This document shows, one piece after another, positions 33,689 through 43,902 of a DNA stretch of 64,000 nucleotides. The DNA is taken from assembly GCA_944325225.1 (NCBI GenBank), contig CALUZQ010000005.1, positions 1 to 64,000 on the forward strand. Reading direction: 5' to 3'. This DNA comes from an uncultured Elusimicrobiales bacterium (GTDB taxonomy: Bacteria > Elusimicrobiota > Elusimicrobia > Elusimicrobiales > Elusimicrobiaceae). The stretch's first letter is position 1. Each line of letters starts with the position of its first letter. The position numbers were made by a program, and so were the translations under genes. The notes beneath the pieces are model-generated. The model made no database searches and had not been told where the DNA came from. It was given only the letters and a program-made list of their open reading frames with translations.

Positions 33689-34156
33689 ATGAAAAAAATA
33701 ATTGCTTTATGCACGCTTATGTTGCTTGTCAGCGCGCCCGTTTTTGCCCAGAAATATGCCAGCGTGAATGCCAAAAGAGCCAATATCCGCTCGTGCGCCG
33801 GAACCAAATGTGCTATTAAATGGTACGCTTGGAAATATACCCCGGTAATTATGGTCAAAACGAATGAAGATAAGAGCTGGGTGCTTGTGAAAGATTTTGA
33901 AGGATACAGCGGTTGGATTTCAGCCAGCTTGCTCAGCCCCAACGGCGGTATGTCGGCTAAGGTGGATTTGAATGTCCGCAAGAGCCCGTCCTCCAATGCG
34001 GATATTGTCTGCACGGTGGAAAAAGGATATCCGTTTAAATATATCTCTAAAAAAGGAAGCTGGATCCAGGTGGAAGACGATCCGGCCGATTCCAAAGAAG
34101 GCAAATGTGAAGGTTGGGTATATAATGTCAACCTGTGGGGCTTTTTTAAACAATAA
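33689..34156 (+). CDS. Exported protein with two bacterial SH3-like domains
   Basis: 155 residues. The signal peptide (MKKIIALCTLMLLVSAPVFA|Q) is followed by two SH3b-like units: SVNAKRANIRSCAGTKCAIKWYAWKYTPVIMVKTNEDKSWVLVKDF with EGYSGWISASLL, and VDLNVRKSPSSNADIVCTVEKGYPFKYISKKGSWIQV with GWVYNVNLWG. Such domains bind cell-wall peptides or sit in envelope enzymes; no catalytic domain is present. The start at 33689 follows AGGAGAAGAAGGG; the longer frame from 33635 has no leader sense. Single-gene unit. Confidence 0.85.
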   Translation: MKKIIALCTLMLLVSAPVFAQKYASVNAKRANIRSCAGTKCAIKWYAWKYTPVIMVKTNEDKSWVLVKDFEGYSGWISASLLSPNGGMSAKVDLNVRKSPSSNADIVCTVEKGYPFKYISKKGSWIQVEDDPADSKEGKCEGWVYNVNLWGFFKQ

Positions 34157-34178
34157 GTCGTTTAAATACTGAAACATA

Positions 34179-34207
34179 GGGGACCCGTTTTCGGGTTCCC
34201 TTTTTTT
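34179..34207 (+). terminator. Terminator of the SH3b protein gene
   Basis: GGGGACCCG-TTTT-CGGGTTCCC stem with seven T, 22 bases after the stop. Confidence 0.85.
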
Positions 34208-34269
34208 GCCTGGCAGGGCTTGAAAAAAAGAAAGGAAGGAATATACTGTTAGTAGGGATTTCGCCCGGC

Positions 34270-34299
34270 TTGCCAACAAAGGGCGAAAAAGGGTAAAAT
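34270..34299 (+). promoter_or_regulatory. Promoter of the CcmI-domain-like gene, leaderless type
   Basis: TTGCCA (34270-34275), 18 bases, TAAAAT (34294-34299), then ATCATT and the ATG at 34306. No Shine-Dalgarno fits. Confidence 0.7.
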
Positions 34300-34305
34300 A
34301 TCATT

Positions 34306-34776
34306 ATGAAAAAGATTTTAACAGCAGCAGCGGTTCTTAGCGTTGTCGTGTGCGCTTTCTGTTTGGCCCGCACCGTGAGCGAAGGCCGCTTTAATATCTC
34401 GGGTACGGTAACCGTGCCGGAGCGGTTGGCGCGCATGGCGGAAGCCGATAATAATTCCTGCGCTATTATTGTAAAAAACGAAGCCGATGTGCCCGTGGCG
34501 ATTAAACGGGTAGTAAATCCGAAATTTCCGCTGGAATTTTCCATGGGGGAGGAAGATCTGCTGACCGCCAGTTTGGACGGCTCTTTAAAGCTGGAAGTGC
34601 AAATTAACAACCACGGCCAGTTGGGTGTGGTCAAAAAAGGCGATATTTTCGGTTCGGTGGAAGGCATGATTAAGCCGAATGAAAAACATATTGTAGTAGC
34701 GGCGGATAAAACCCTGGGCCGCGTGCAGTTGGCGCGCAATGTGAAAGGGAACTTTTTCCGCACAGCCGCCCGATAA
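34306..34776 (+). CDS. Exported protein resembling the C-terminal domain of CcmI/CycH
   Basis: 156 residues. Signal peptide or anchor (MKKILTAAAVLSVVVCAFCLA) followed by one periplasmic domain. Its sequence ISGTVTVPERLARMAEADNNSCAIIVKNEADVPVAIKRVVNPKFPLEFSMGEED and later LEVQINNHGQLGVVKKGDIFGSVEG follow the layout of the cytochrome c biogenesis CcmI/CycH C-terminal domain. No other ccm gene is nearby and the membrane part of CcmI is absent, so a role in heme-protein assembly is only a suggestion. Single gene with its own promoter and terminator. Confidence 0.65.
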   Translation: MKKILTAAAVLSVVVCAFCLARTVSEGRFNISGTVTVPERLARMAEADNNSCAIIVKNEADVPVAIKRVVNPKFPLEFSMGEEDLLTASLDGSLKLEVQINNHGQLGVVKKGDIFGSVEGMIKPNEKHIVVAADKTLGRVQLARNVKGNFFRTAAR

Positions 34777-34794
34777 GGTTTCAGCTTTCCTTTT

Positions 34795-34822
34795 AACCCG
34801 GAACTTGCGTTCCGGGTTTTTT
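34795..34822 (+). terminator. Terminator of the CcmI-domain-like gene
   Basis: AACCCGGAAC-TTGC-GTTCCGGGTT stem followed by T, 18 bases after the stop. Confidence 0.85.
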
Positions 34823-34944
34823 GTGGCCCAACGGCGAGACAGCAGGAGCTGCTGCCGCGGAAAAAGCAAACCAGCCGGCTTACTTATGTTTTGAGGAATG
34901 GGAATAGAAAGCGTCTGCCTTTGCAAGCTCGTTGGAGCCGGGGC

Positions 34945-34973
34945 TTGACTAGCCGCCACAGAAATAGCAAAAT
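34945..34973 (+). promoter_or_regulatory. Putative promoter of the coiled-coil protein gene
   Basis: TTGACT (34945-34950), 17 bases, CAAAAT (34968-34973). The ATG at 35001 follows AAGGAG by seven bases. The stretch 34823-34944 shows no gene. Confidence 0.45.
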
Positions 34974-35000
34974 AAAAGAAACTATAAAGAAGGAGCCGCA

Positions 35001-35729
35001 ATGAGACGCAGTTTGTTGATTTTAGCCACGCTTACCCTGTCGTCTGCGCTGTACGCTCAGACGGGGGAAGAGCCCTATACGCGCGAGAAAGTGCTGGAAA
35101 TTTTTTCGCAGTATAATCCTTCCGTATTGGAAAACGCCCAGCAAAACGAAGATTACAACGCCATTTTGGAAAGTTTTTTAGCGTCTTATAACAGCCCGCA
35201 AACGCCCCAAAACCGCTACGAACTAATAGCCGTGGCGCGCAATTTTGATAATTCTATCCGCTTAAAAAGCGCCTGTTTGGAGTACGAAGAAGCCCTTATT
35301 TTTGCCCAGATGAGCGGTATGGATCCCGCCCCGGCGGTTTTGCGTTTTCGCAAGCAGCTTTTGCCTATTTTCCAACAAATTTGGGCGGTAACGATTCAGC
35401 TGCGCGATTATGAAATCAGCGAGCTGAAACAGGCGCGCAAAGCCCTGCGCAAAAACCGGGACCTGTCTAAAGAGGCGCGTGCCCAGCAAGACCGGGCTTT
35501 AAAAGATAAAATCACGGCGTTGGAACGCGCAAATAAGGAATTGCAAAAAAACGCCGGCGAACAGATTTTATCGGCGATAGAGGCCCAGGTATTGGCGACA
35601 AATCAAGCCCTGGCTGCCCGGCTGGAAGCCGCCCTGGCCCAGCAGCAAGCCCAAGACGCGGTACAGCAAGCTCTTCAAACCTCCAATTTGCAAATCAAAA
35701 CCAAAAATAAAAAACCGGTTGCCAAATAA
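35001..35729 (+). CDS. Exported coiled-coil protein of unknown function
   Basis: 242 residues, not recognised. Signal peptide (MRRSLLILATLTLSSALYA|QT) followed by a helical domain and, from about residue 130, a continuous charged and Gln/Ala-rich helix (ISELKQARKALRKNRDLSKEARAQQDRALKDK, ANKELQKNAGEQ) likely to be a coiled coil; a basic tail ends it. It could be a periplasmic spacer or an OmpH/Skp-like chaperone, but no family motif supports that. It precedes secA by 65 bases. Confidence 0.7.
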   Translation: MRRSLLILATLTLSSALYAQTGEEPYTREKVLEIFSQYNPSVLENAQQNEDYNAILESFLASYNSPQTPQNRYELIAVARNFDNSIRLKSACLEYEEALIFAQMSGMDPAPAVLRFRKQLLPIFQQIWAVTIQLRDYEISELKQARKALRKNRDLSKEARAQQDRALKDKITALERANKELQKNAGEQILSAIEAQVLATNQALAARLEAALAQQQAQDAVQQALQTSNLQIKTKNKKPVAK

Positions 35730-35794
35730 TATGTTCCGGCCTTGCCTGCGGGTGGGGTTATTGCCGTCTATTTTTATTTTATAAAGGAACATAT

Positions 35795-38389
35795 ATGATT
35801 AAAACTGTAATTGATAAAATTTTTGGAACCAAAAGCGAACGCGATCTTAAAAAAATTCAGCACTATGTAGATGATGCCAACAAATTTACGGCTGAATTTG
35901 AAAACTTATCCGACGACCAATTAAAAGCCAAAACGCAGGAGTTTAAAAACCGGCTGGCCCAAGGCGAAACGCTGGACCAGATTTTGCCGGAGGCCTTTGC
36001 CGTGGTGCGTTTAGCGGCCCAGCGCGTGATTGGGCTGCGCCCGTATGATGTGCAGTTGTTGGGCGGTATTGTATTGCATCAGGGGAAAATTGCCGAAATG
36101 GGCACCGGGGAGGGTAAAACCCTGGTGGCGGTGCTGCCCTCTTATTTAAATGCGTTAACGGGCAAAGGGGTGCATGTGGTAACCGTCAACGATTACCTGG
36201 CCCGGCGCGACCGCCAGTGGATGGGGCCGATTCACGAATTTTTAGGGCTTACCGTGGGCTATATCAGCCACGATATGGATAACACCGAACGCCGCGAGAT
36301 GTATGCCAAAGATATTACCTATGTAACCAACAACGAACTGGGGTTTGACTACTTGCGCGACAATATGGTTATCAACCGGGCCGACCGCGTTTTGCGCCCG
36401 CTGAATTACTGTATTGTGGACGAAGTGGACTCTATTTTAATTGACGAAGCCCGCACCCCGCTGATTATCTCCGGCCCGTCGGAACAAAGTACCGACAAAT
36501 ACTATATTGTCAATCGGCTGATTCCGTCGTTAAAAGTGCGCTTGATTACGGAAAAGGACGAAGTCAAAGCCAAATACGAAGGCATCAAATTAGACGAAGG
36601 AGTGGACGCTATTATTGATGAAAAAGCCCACACCGCCACGCTGACGGAAACCGGTATCGCCAAAGCCGAAAAGTTTTTAAATGTGGCCAACCTGTATAAT
36701 GATGTGGAATCCGAATGGGTGCATCACATCAACCAAGCCCTGCGCGCGCACCATTTGTACGAACGCGATGTGGATTATGTCATTAAAGACGGGGAAGTGA
36801 TTATTGTAGATGAATTTACCGGCCGGTTGATGCCGGGCCGCCGCTGGAGCGACGGGCTGCACCAAGCGGTGGAAGCCAAAGAAGGACTGCAGATTAAAGA
36901 AGAAAACCAAACTTTGGCAACGATTACTTTCCAGAACTTCTTTAAACTGTACAAAAAGCTCTCCGGCATGACGGGTACCGCTATGACGGAAGCCAACGAA
37001 TTTTGGCAGATTTATAAGTTGGATGTGGTGGAAATCCGCCCCAACCGGCCTTCCAAGCGGCAGGACTTCCCGGATTTGGTGTACTTAACCGAACGCGAAA
37101 AATTTAACGCGATTGTGGAAGAAGTGGAAGATTTGTGGAAACAGGGTGCGCCGGTGTTGGTGGGCACGCGTTCTATTGAAAAGTCGGAGAAATTAAGCCA
37201 TATGCTGCGCGCCAAAGGGATTCCGCACAAAGTGCTCAACGCCAAATACCACGAAATGGAAGCGCAAATTATCAGCCAAGCCGGGCGCAAAGGCGCGGTA
37301 ACGATTGCTACCAACATGGCCGGGCGCGGTACGGATATTGTACTGGGCGGCAACCCGGCCGACCCGGAAGAACAAAAACAGGTGGTAGCCCTGGGCGGAC
37401 TGCATGTGATCGGGAGCGAACGGCACGAATCGCGCCGTATTGACAATCAGCTGCGCGGCCGCTGTGCCCGCCAGGGAGATCCGGGCTGTTCCCGCTTTTA
37501 TATTTCGCTGGACGATGAGTTAATGCGCTTGTTTGCGAACACCACTAAAATTGCTTCCGTGCTTAGCACGATGGGCATGAAAGAAGGCGAAGCCATTGAA
37601 TCGCGGCTGATGACGCGGCAGATTGAAGGGGCCCAGCGCATGGTGGAAGGACGGAACTTTGATATCCGCAAACAACTGTTGGATTACGATAAAGTGATGA
37701 ACCAACAGCGTACCGCCATTTATGGTTTGCGCAACGCCATTTTAGACGGCGAAAATATGACCGAGAAATCCATGCAGATGATGGAAGAAATCGTGGACGA
37801 ACTCGTGGAACAGTATTATCAGCCGGCGCATTTGCAGCGCAGCGATTTTGAGGCGTTAAATGTCAGTTTGCGCAATTTTTTCCCGGGCGATTTTCATTTT
37901 ACAGCCGAGAATGTGGGCCGCAAAACCCACGATCAGCTGGTAGATGAAATTATGGCCCAGGTAAAAGATTTGTATCATGCGCGGGTGTTGTATTTTACGG
38001 AACAAGGCATCAATTTCGCTGAAATTGAACGAATGCTGCTCTTGCAGATTATAGATAATGCCTGGAAACAAAATTTGTACGAGCTGGACCAGCTGCAAAG
38101 CAGCGTCAGCTTGCGCGGCTATGCGCAGAAGGATCCGTTGATTGAATACCAGAAAGAGTCATACAAGCTGTATTCTTCTATGCTCAACCGCGTGCGGGAT
38201 TTAATGGTCAGCTATATTTTCCGCCTGCAGCTTCCGCCGCGCCGTACGGCGGCGGAACGCGCGCAGGACGCCGCGGCCAAAAATCCGGATAAAAACGCCG
38301 CCCCCGTTGGCAAACATATCGGGCGCAACGATCCGTGTCCGTGCGGGAGCGGCAAAAAATATAAAAAATGCTGTGGAGCCCATTTATGA
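35795..38389 (+). CDS. secA: Preprotein translocase ATPase SecA
   Basis: 864 residues. Motor ATPase of the Sec pathway. It has Walker A MGTGEGKT (102-109), [14 protein letters not shown], the DEAD-like [20 protein letters not shown], helicase motifs [14 protein letters not shown] and [10 protein letters not shown], and a C-terminal zinc-binding tail with [27 protein letters not shown] lies six bases before the ATG. Its stop overlaps the next start (ATGA). Confidence 0.98.
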   Translation: MIKTVIDKIFGTKSERDLKKIQHYVDDANKFTAEFENLSDDQLKAKTQEFKNRLAQGETLDQILPEAFAVVRLAAQRVIGLRPYDVQLLGGIVLHQGKIAEMGTGEGKTLVAVLPSYLNALTGKGVHVVTVNDYLARRDRQWMGPIHEFLGLTVGYISHDMDNTERREMYAKDITYVTNNELGFDYLRDNMVINRADRVLRPLNYCIVDEVDSILIDEARTPLIISGPSEQSTDKYYIVNRLIPSLKVRLITEKDEVKAKYEGIKLDEGVDAIIDEKAHTATLTETGIAKAEKFLNVANLYNDVESEWVHHINQALRAHHLYERDVDYVIKDGEVIIVDEFTGRLMPGRRWSDGLHQAVEAKEGLQIKEENQTLATITFQNFFKLYKKLSGMTGTAMTEANEFWQIYKLDVVEIRPNRPSKRQDFPDLVYLTEREKFNAIVEEVEDLWKQGAPVLVGTRSIEKSEKLSHMLRAKGIPHKVLNAKYHEMEAQIISQAGRKGAVTIATNMAGRGTDIVLGGNPADPEEQKQVVALGGLHVIGSERHESRRIDNQLRGRCARQGDPGCSRFYISLDDELMRLFANTTKIASVLSTMGMKEGEAIESRLMTRQIEGAQRMVEGRNFDIRKQLLDYDKVMNQQRTAIYGLRNAILDGENMTEKSMQMMEEIVDELVEQYYQPAHLQRSDFEALNVSLRNFFPGDFHFTAENVGRKTHDQLVDEIMAQVKDLYHARVLYFTEQGINFAEIERMLLLQIIDNAWKQNLYELDQLQSSVSLRGYAQKDPLIEYQKESYKLYSSMLNRVRDLMVSYIFRLQLPPRRTAAERAQDAAAKNPDKNAAPVGKHIGRNDPCPCGSGKKYKKCCGAHL

Positions 38390-38817
38390 AATTCAAAATC
38401 AAAGAAATCATTTTATTGGTTTGCGCCCTGGGGGCTTTGGGGCTGATTCCTGTGTTTTTAAGCAAAGATCAGCCGATAGAGGTTTCCGTGCCGGTGTTGG
38501 ATTTGGCCAAGCTGGAAGCCAAAGAAGCCAAACAGCAGAAAGCGGCGGCGGAATCGGCCGAGCAGGCCAAAATGCACCGTATGATTAGTTGTACGGTAAA
38601 CGAGGATTGTATCATCGTAGATAAAGATCCGTGCGGCTGTTTGGTGGGGCCCCAAGGAGTTACGGCGATTAATGCGGCCTATACGCTGGACTTTAATAAA
38701 CTGCAGTCTAACCTAGTCGCCAAAGCGTGCCCGGAAGGGGAACCTTCTGTGGAACGGGAATGCAGTCCGTCTGCCCAGCCCGTCTGCTTGGAAAATGTGT
38801 GCCGGATTGCTTACTAA
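38386..38817 (+). CDS. Membrane-anchored Cys-rich protein of unknown function
   Basis: 143 residues, not recognised. One N-terminal transmembrane helix or uncleaved signal ([20 protein letters not shown]), a charged linker rich in Ala and Glu, then a domain with about eight Cys arranged as [21 protein letters not shown]...[28 protein letters not shown]. That pattern fits a small disulfide-bonded periplasmic domain. The ATG overlaps the secA stop by four bases (ATGA), so it is translationally coupled to secA, and lnt follows after six bases. Link to secretion is only positional. Confidence 0.75.
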   Translation: MKFKIKEIILLVCALGALGLIPVFLSKDQPIEVSVPVLDLAKLEAKEAKQQKAAAESAEQAKMHRMISCTVNEDCIIVDKDPCGCLVGPQGVTAINAAYTLDFNKLQSNLVAKACPEGEPSVERECSPSAQPVCLENVCRIAY

Positions 38818-38823
38818 ACGGTT

Positions 38824-40455
38824 ATGCGCGGATTTAGACAAACCATTGCCGAACAAGATGCGCTGCAAGAAAAAGTTTCATTTGGTGCGCGGTTGAAAAC
38901 CTGGGTATGTAACCTGGGGCGGCATTTCTTTTTGCTGATTTGCGCCGGCGTGTCGGCTTGGCTGATTTATGCCAGCTACCCCGGTGTTTCCCGGCATGAA
39001 TTGGCGTGGTTTGCCTTGGCGCCTTTTATTTGGGGAGTGGCCAAAACCAAAGGGTTTTGGTCCTCTTTTTTCTATGGCTGGCTGACGGGTTTTTTGGCTT
39101 TAGTCGGCATTTTTTATTGGATTTATTATACCTGCCTGCATGGGGGCGGGCTGTCGCAGGGGCTTTCTTTGGCGGCGTGGCTGGGGCTGTCGGGCTTATT
39201 GGCGGTTCAGTTTGCGCTGTTTGGCGGCAGTTGTTATTTTTTGCGAAAGACAGGGGTCTTTTTCCCGTTATTGGCGGCGTGCGGCTGGGTGGCGTTGGAA
39301 TGGCTGCATCAGACGATTGGCTTTTACGGATTGGGGTTTCCGTGGGTCATGTTGGGCTATACCCAGTGGAACGCCCCGGAAATGCTGCAGATTGCCTCAC
39401 TGACGGGGGTATATGGCGTTAGTTTCGCCGTGGCCTTTACCGGGAGCGCTTTGGGCTGGGCGTTTGCCATCAAAGGCGTTAAAGACGGTGTGTGGCAGAT
39501 GGTCTGTGCCGCGGCGGTCTTTTTAGCGGTGTTTATTTACGGGCATTATTCTTTGCCTGCCCAGCCGTTGGGCACGCGCCATCAGCCGCTGTTAAGTTTA
39601 AAGGCGGCGCTTATACAGCCCAATATAGACCAGTATAAAAAATGGAGCCCCGAATATGAAGCCGAAATAACGGCCACGCTTTCTCAAATGGGCCATTCCT
39701 TGACCGGGAAGGGTGTTATGCTGACAGTCTGGCCGGAGAGCACGGTGCCGGGGTCGCTGACCGAGGAAACTTATTTAACGCTGTTTGAAGATATTGCCAC
39801 CCAAACCGGCTCCTATCAGTTTATTGGTTCCAATGTGGAAGCGGACGGGAAGCAATATGTGGGTGGCTATTTGATGACACCCAATTTAGACAATTTGCAA
39901 AGTTACCGCAAAATTAAATTGGTGCCGTTTGGCGAGTATATTCCGCTGGAAACATTCGTTCGCACGGTGTTTAAGAATGTGGCGGTGTTGGGAGAACTGG
40001 GTGCTTTTGTGCCGGGGCCGCGCGGGCAGAAACCGCTGGATATGGCGGGGGTGCCGGTGGGGGAAACGATTTGTTACGAATCCATTTATCCGCAGTTGTG
40101 GTTGGCGCAGAACCGAATGGGCGCTAAATTGTTTGTGAACATTACCAACGACGCCTGGTTCTTTGATACCGCCGCTCCGCACCAGCATTTGGCGGTCAAT
40201 GTAATGCGCGCGGTAGAAACGGGCCGGCCGGTGCTGCGTGCGGCCAATACGGGATTTTCGGCAGTGATTGATCCTTACGGCCGCATTGAAAAACAAACCG
40301 GGCTGTTTACGCAGGAAATTTTACAAACCTCCATACCGCTGCCGATTGGGGACCGGCGCAATTTTTATACCCAGTGGGGGGATTGGTTCGCCTGGCTGTG
40401 TGCGGCGTTTTACCTTACGCTGTTAATTTCTACGATGGTTTTTACTTATGAATAA
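38824..40455 (+). CDS. lnt: Apolipoprotein N-acyltransferase
   Basis: 543 residues. It adds the third acyl chain to lipoproteins in the inner membrane. Several N-terminal transmembrane helices are followed by a periplasmic nitrilase-like domain: VWPESTVPG (Glu305), [11 protein letters not shown] (Lys365) and GETICYES (Cys417) form the catalytic triad, and [10 protein letters not shown] is conserved. A C-terminal helix returns to the membrane. It confirms a diderm envelope. Overlaps prfB by 8 bases. Confidence 0.96.
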   Translation: MRGFRQTIAEQDALQEKVSFGARLKTWVCNLGRHFFLLICAGVSAWLIYASYPGVSRHELAWFALAPFIWGVAKTKGFWSSFFYGWLTGFLALVGIFYWIYYTCLHGGGLSQGLSLAAWLGLSGLLAVQFALFGGSCYFLRKTGVFFPLLAACGWVALEWLHQTIGFYGLGFPWVMLGYTQWNAPEMLQIASLTGVYGVSFAVAFTGSALGWAFAIKGVKDGVWQMVCAAAVFLAVFIYGHYSLPAQPLGTRHQPLLSLKAALIQPNIDQYKKWSPEYEAEITATLSQMGHSLTGKGVMLTVWPESTVPGSLTEETYLTLFEDIATQTGSYQFIGSNVEADGKQYVGGYLMTPNLDNLQSYRKIKLVPFGEYIPLETFVRTVFKNVAVLGELGAFVPGPRGQKPLDMAGVPVGETICYESIYPQLWLAQNRMGAKLFVNITNDAWFFDTAAPHQHLAVNVMRAVETGRPVLRAANTGFSAVIDPYGRIEKQTGLFTQEILQTSIPLPIGDRRNFYTQWGDWFAWLCAAFYLTLLISTMVFTYE

Positions 40456-41566
40456 CATAGAATTTAAAGATGTAGAGCAAAAGATAGAAGAATTGTCCGC
40501 CCGGGTGGACAAAATTGAATCCATAGATGATATTGCGGGTAAACAAAAAGAACTGGCCGATTTGCAGAAGCAGTCGGCAGAACCATCGTTCTGGGACGAT
40601 ACCAAAAAGGCCAAAGAAATCAGCCGGCAAATTGATTTTTTAAAAAACTCCATAGACACTTTCCAAACGCTTCGCAAAAAAATAGAGGACGACCGCGCCC
40701 TGTTTGATTTATGCAAAGAAATGCAGGATCAAAACGAATTGCTGGCGCTGAATGCTTCTTTGCAGGAAACGGAAAAACAAGTGGCCCAAAAAGAAGGGGA
40801 AATCCGCCTGTCGGATCCGAACGATAAATTAAACGCAATCTTGACCATTCACGCCGGGGCCGGCGGAACGGAATCGTGCGACTGGGCGCAGATGCTGGTG
40901 CGTATGTACACGCGTTGGGCGGAACAGCACGGGTTTAAATTTTCGGTGTTGGACGCACAGCCGGGCGACGAGGCCGGCATCAAAACTTTAAGCGCCATGG
41001 TGGAAGGTCCGTTTGCCTATGGCTATTTAAAAGGTGAAAACGGTGTGCACCGATTGGTGCGCGTATCGCCTTTTGACGCAAATGCCCGGCGGCATACCTC
41101 GTTTGCTTCGTGTGATGTACTGCCGGATATTGACGAAGATATTAATATAGAAATTCCGGAAAAAGATATCCAGCTGGAAACTTCCCGCGCCGGCGGCCAC
41201 GGCGGGCAGAATGTCAACAAGGTGGAGTCGGCCGTGCGCTTGCTGCATATCCCTACAGGGATTGTGGTTTCCTGCCGCATTGAGCGCAGCCAGCTGCAAA
41301 ACCGGCAGACCGCGATGAAAATGCTCAAAGCGCGGCTGTATGAAATGGAAATGGATAAAAAACGCAGCGAGGCGGAAAAACGCTACGGTCAAAAAGGGGA
41401 AATTGCCTGGGGGCATCAGATTCGCTCTTATGTATTTATGCCGTATCAGTTGGTAAAAGATTTGCGAAGCGGGTATGAAACTTCCCAGATTAACGCCGTG
41501 ATGGACGGCGATTTGGACCCTTTTATTTTCGCGTTTTTAAATTACGAAGCCGAACATAAAAAATAA
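40448..41566 (+). CDS. prfB: Peptide chain release factor 2
   Basis: 372 residues. It recognises UGA and UAA. The SPF anticodon-like tripeptide ([12 protein letters not shown]), the GGQ loop ([19 protein letters not shown]) that triggers hydrolysis, and the N-terminal coiled-coil domain are all present in one open frame. The common programmed +1 frameshift with an early in-frame UGA is absent: the gene reads straight through from its ATG, which overlaps lnt. Autoregulation by frameshifting is therefore not expected. Confidence 0.97.
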   Translation: MNNIEFKDVEQKIEELSARVDKIESIDDIAGKQKELADLQKQSAEPSFWDDTKKAKEISRQIDFLKNSIDTFQTLRKKIEDDRALFDLCKEMQDQNELLALNASLQETEKQVAQKEGEIRLSDPNDKLNAILTIHAGAGGTESCDWAQMLVRMYTRWAEQHGFKFSVLDAQPGDEAGIKTLSAMVEGPFAYGYLKGENGVHRLVRVSPFDANARRHTSFASCDVLPDIDEDINIEIPEKDIQLETSRAGGHGGQNVNKVESAVRLLHIPTGIVVSCRIERSQLQNRQTAMKMLKARLYEMEMDKKRSEAEKRYGQKGEIAWGHQIRSYVFMPYQLVKDLRSGYETSQINAVMDGDLDPFIFAFLNYEAEHKK

Positions 41567-42675
41567 TGAAAACCGGTCTGTATATTCATCTCCCGTTCTG
41601 CAAACAAAAATGCAATTATTGCGATTTTGCGTCGTTTGCGGGGCGGGAGAAATTTATTTCAGCGTATTTATCGGCCCTGGAGAAAGAAGCGTCCCTTTCG
41701 CCGGTAAAATCGTTTGATACCTTGTATGTGGGCGGCGGCACGCCCAGCATATTAAGCCCGGCAGAACTGAGTGAACTGTGCCGGCTGATTGAGCAGCATT
41801 TTGGGGCGGTTTCCCGCTTTTCGGAAAGCACTTTAGAGGCCAATCCGGAAAGTTTAACACCCGCCAAAATAGCCGTTTTGCGCCGGGCCGGATTTAACCG
41901 GCTGAGCATTGGCCTGCAAAGTTTTCACGATGAGGAATTAGCCGCCCTGGGCCGCGTGCATACCGTGCAAACTTTTTTAAAGGGCTATCAGGCCGCGCGG
42001 GAAGGCGGGTTTCAAAATATCAATGTGGACTTAATCGCCGGCGTGCCCGGCCAAACGCTGGAACGCTTTTTAGACGGGCTTGAGAAATTGTTGGAACTGG
42101 CCCCGGAACATCTGTCTGTTTACGGGCTTCAGATAGAAGAAAATACGCCGTTTTTTGAACGCGGCATCGTGTGTGATCAGTTATTGATGCGCCGCATGTT
42201 GGAAGAAACTCATTTTCGCCTGCAGCAAGCGGGGTATCATCATTACGAAATTTCCAATTTTGCCCGCCCCGGTTACGAAGCCAAGCACAACACCCACTAT
42301 TGGCAGAATGGCGATTATATCGGGCTGGGGAGTTCGGCGGTTTCGTATTTAGGCGGCGTACGGCGGCAAAATACGCCGGATTTGGAAGCATATATCCGGC
42401 GCATGGAAACGGGCGAAAGCCCGGTTGTATTTTCCGAAAAATTAACCGGCCAAGCCCGCGAAGGGGAAACACTCCTGCTTGGGCTTCGGCAGTTAGACGG
42501 GGTGGCCTTGACGCCCCGGCAGGAAAAATGGTTTGGGAATGAAATCCAAAAGCATTTGAAAAACGGACTGTTGGAACGGTCCGGCAAAAAGGTAAAATTA
42601 TCTTTTGAAGGAATGTTTTTAGCCAACGAAGTTTTTTGCAGTTTTGTGGCTCCGTTTGAAGAACTATGCAAATAA
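41566..42675 (+). CDS. hemW: Radical SAM heme chaperone HemW
   Basis: 369 residues. YIHLPFCKQKCNYCDFASF has the radical-SAM CxxxCxxC (Cys12, Cys16, Cys19); FDTLYVGGGTPSIL, NPESLTPAKIAVLRRAGFNRLSIGLQSF and NVDLIAGVPGQT are HemW/HemN-like motifs. HemW lacks the extra N-terminal region of the oxygen-independent coproporphyrinogen oxidase, as here, and acts in heme insertion. Starts one base within the prfB stop (TAATG). Confidence 0.92.
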   Translation: MKTGLYIHLPFCKQKCNYCDFASFAGREKFISAYLSALEKEASLSPVKSFDTLYVGGGTPSILSPAELSELCRLIEQHFGAVSRFSESTLEANPESLTPAKIAVLRRAGFNRLSIGLQSFHDEELAALGRVHTVQTFLKGYQAAREGGFQNINVDLIAGVPGQTLERFLDGLEKLLELAPEHLSVYGLQIEENTPFFERGIVCDQLLMRRMLEETHFRLQQAGYHHYEISNFARPGYEAKHNTHYWQNGDYIGLGSSAVSYLGGVRRQNTPDLEAYIRRMETGESPVVFSEKLTGQAREGETLLLGLRQLDGVALTPRQEKWFGNEIQKHLKNGLLERSGKKVKLSFEGMFLANEVFCSFVAPFEELCK

Positions 42676-43373
42676 CGCCCATTCATACACGCGTATTTCA
42701 GGAAAAAGAAGATTTGCCCGCTTTTATTGCGGCGCATATTGCGTCCGTTTCGGAAAAAACGGTGCTGACGGTATCGTCCAAATTGGTTTGTTTATGGAAA
42801 GGGCGGAGCGTACCGTATGAAAGTTTAGCCCAGAAAGAACAGCTGATTCAACAAGAAAGTCAAGCCGCTTTGCCCACCCCGCTGGCGTGGCTGACGATTA
42901 AAAGCGGAATGATGATGACCAACGCCGGGATAGATGAATCCAACGCCGATGGGAAACTGCTGTTGCTTCCGGCGGATTGTTACGCGGGTGCGGCTGAACT
43001 GCGGGCTGAACTGCAAAAGAAATGGGGGGTAAAAGAGCTGGGCGTGATTATTACAGACAGTATGATTCTGCCCCTGCGGGCAGGAGTAATTGGCGCGGCG
43101 GTGGCCTACAGCGGGTTTAAAGGCGTGAAGGATTTTCGCGGTCGGCCGGATATTTTCGGGAAAAAACTGACGGTTACGCTGGTTAACGCGGCGGACGCTT
43201 TAGCCGCCGGATGTGCGCTGACGATGGGTGAAGCGGCGGAACAATGCCCGCTGTGTTTGGTAACGGGGGCGCCGGTGGAGTTTGTGGACCAAACCAATCC
43301 GGACGAAATTAAATATCCGCCGCAGGACGATTTATATACGCCGCTTCTGCGGGCGGCTAAATTGATTAAATAA
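42666..43373 (+). CDS. CofE-like F420-0:gamma-glutamyl ligase family protein
   Basis: 235 residues. VLTVSSKLVCLWKGR, LTIKSGMMMTNAGIDESNADGKLLLLP, LGVIITDSMILPLRAGVIGAAVAYSGFKGVKDFRG and TLVNAADALAAGCALTMGEA correspond to the F420_ligase domain (CofE/FbiB). True CofE glutamylates coenzyme F420; no F420 gene is visible here and I know of no F420 pathway in this kind of bacterium, so a different amide-bond ligase role is likely. Overlaps the end of hemW by 10 bases. Confidence 0.8.
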   Translation: MQITPIHTRVFQEKEDLPAFIAAHIASVSEKTVLTVSSKLVCLWKGRSVPYESLAQKEQLIQQESQAALPTPLAWLTIKSGMMMTNAGIDESNADGKLLLLPADCYAGAAELRAELQKKWGVKELGVIITDSMILPLRAGVIGAAVAYSGFKGVKDFRGRPDIFGKKLTVTLVNAADALAAGCALTMGEAAEQCPLCLVTGAPVEFVDQTNPDEIKYPPQDDLYTPLLRAAKLIK

Positions 43374-43386
43374 CAAGGGGGCGAAT

Positions 43387-43848
43387 ATGTTTAAAGCTGT
43401 TTTGAATGAATTTAAAAAATTTATTATGCGCGGCAGTGTGTTGGATATGGCGGTGGGTATTATTATCGGCGGCGCATTTACGAAAATAGTGAACTCTATG
43501 GTATCAGATGTGATGATGCCGCCGTTAGGGCTGTTGATGGGAAAAGTGAATTTTTCCAACTGGTTTATTGTATTAAAGCACGGCAGCGCTACTGCGGGGC
43601 CGTATGAATCCCTCACGGCGGCGCAGAACGCCGGGGCTACCACGATGAATATCGGCAATTTTTTAAATTCCGTCATCAGCTTTTTGATTGTAGCGGCGTG
43701 TATTTTTGTGTTGGTGAAAGCCATTAATAAAATCAATAAACGGAAATCCGATGACGCCCCGGCCACCAAATCGTGTCCTTTTTGCTGTACGGATATTCCG
43801 CTGGCGGCGGTGCGCTGCCCGAATTGCACTTCGGAATTAACTAAATAG
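43387..43848 (+). CDS. mscL: Large-conductance mechanosensitive channel MscL with C-terminal zinc ribbon
   Basis: 153 residues. The N-terminal FKKFIMRGSVLDMAVGIIIGGAFTKIVNSMVSDVMMPPLGLL is the MscL pore-helix signature; a second helix (NFLNSVISFLIVAACIFVLVKAI) follows. After the usual MscL length an extra tail carries CPFC and CPNC, a double CxxC zinc ribbon (residues about 130-150), not part of the classic channel. GGGGGCGAAT precedes the ATG. It ends the secA-to-mscL run of plus-strand genes. Confidence 0.9.
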   Translation: MFKAVLNEFKKFIMRGSVLDMAVGIIIGGAFTKIVNSMVSDVMMPPLGLLMGKVNFSNWFIVLKHGSATAGPYESLTAAQNAGATTMNIGNFLNSVISFLIVAACIFVLVKAINKINKRKSDDAPATKSCPFCCTDIPLAAVRCPNCTSELTK

Positions 43849-43868
43849 ACAGGTTGGAAAGAAGCGGG

Positions 43869-43902
43869 AGCGCGGGGAATACCCCCCGCGCTTCGTTTGT
43901 TT
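43869..43902 (+). terminator. Terminator of the lnt-mscL gene run
   Basis: AGCGCGGGG (43869-43877) pairs with CCCCGCGCT (43884-43892), followed by a T-rich tail. Between here and 44039 I see no gene. Confidence 0.75.
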
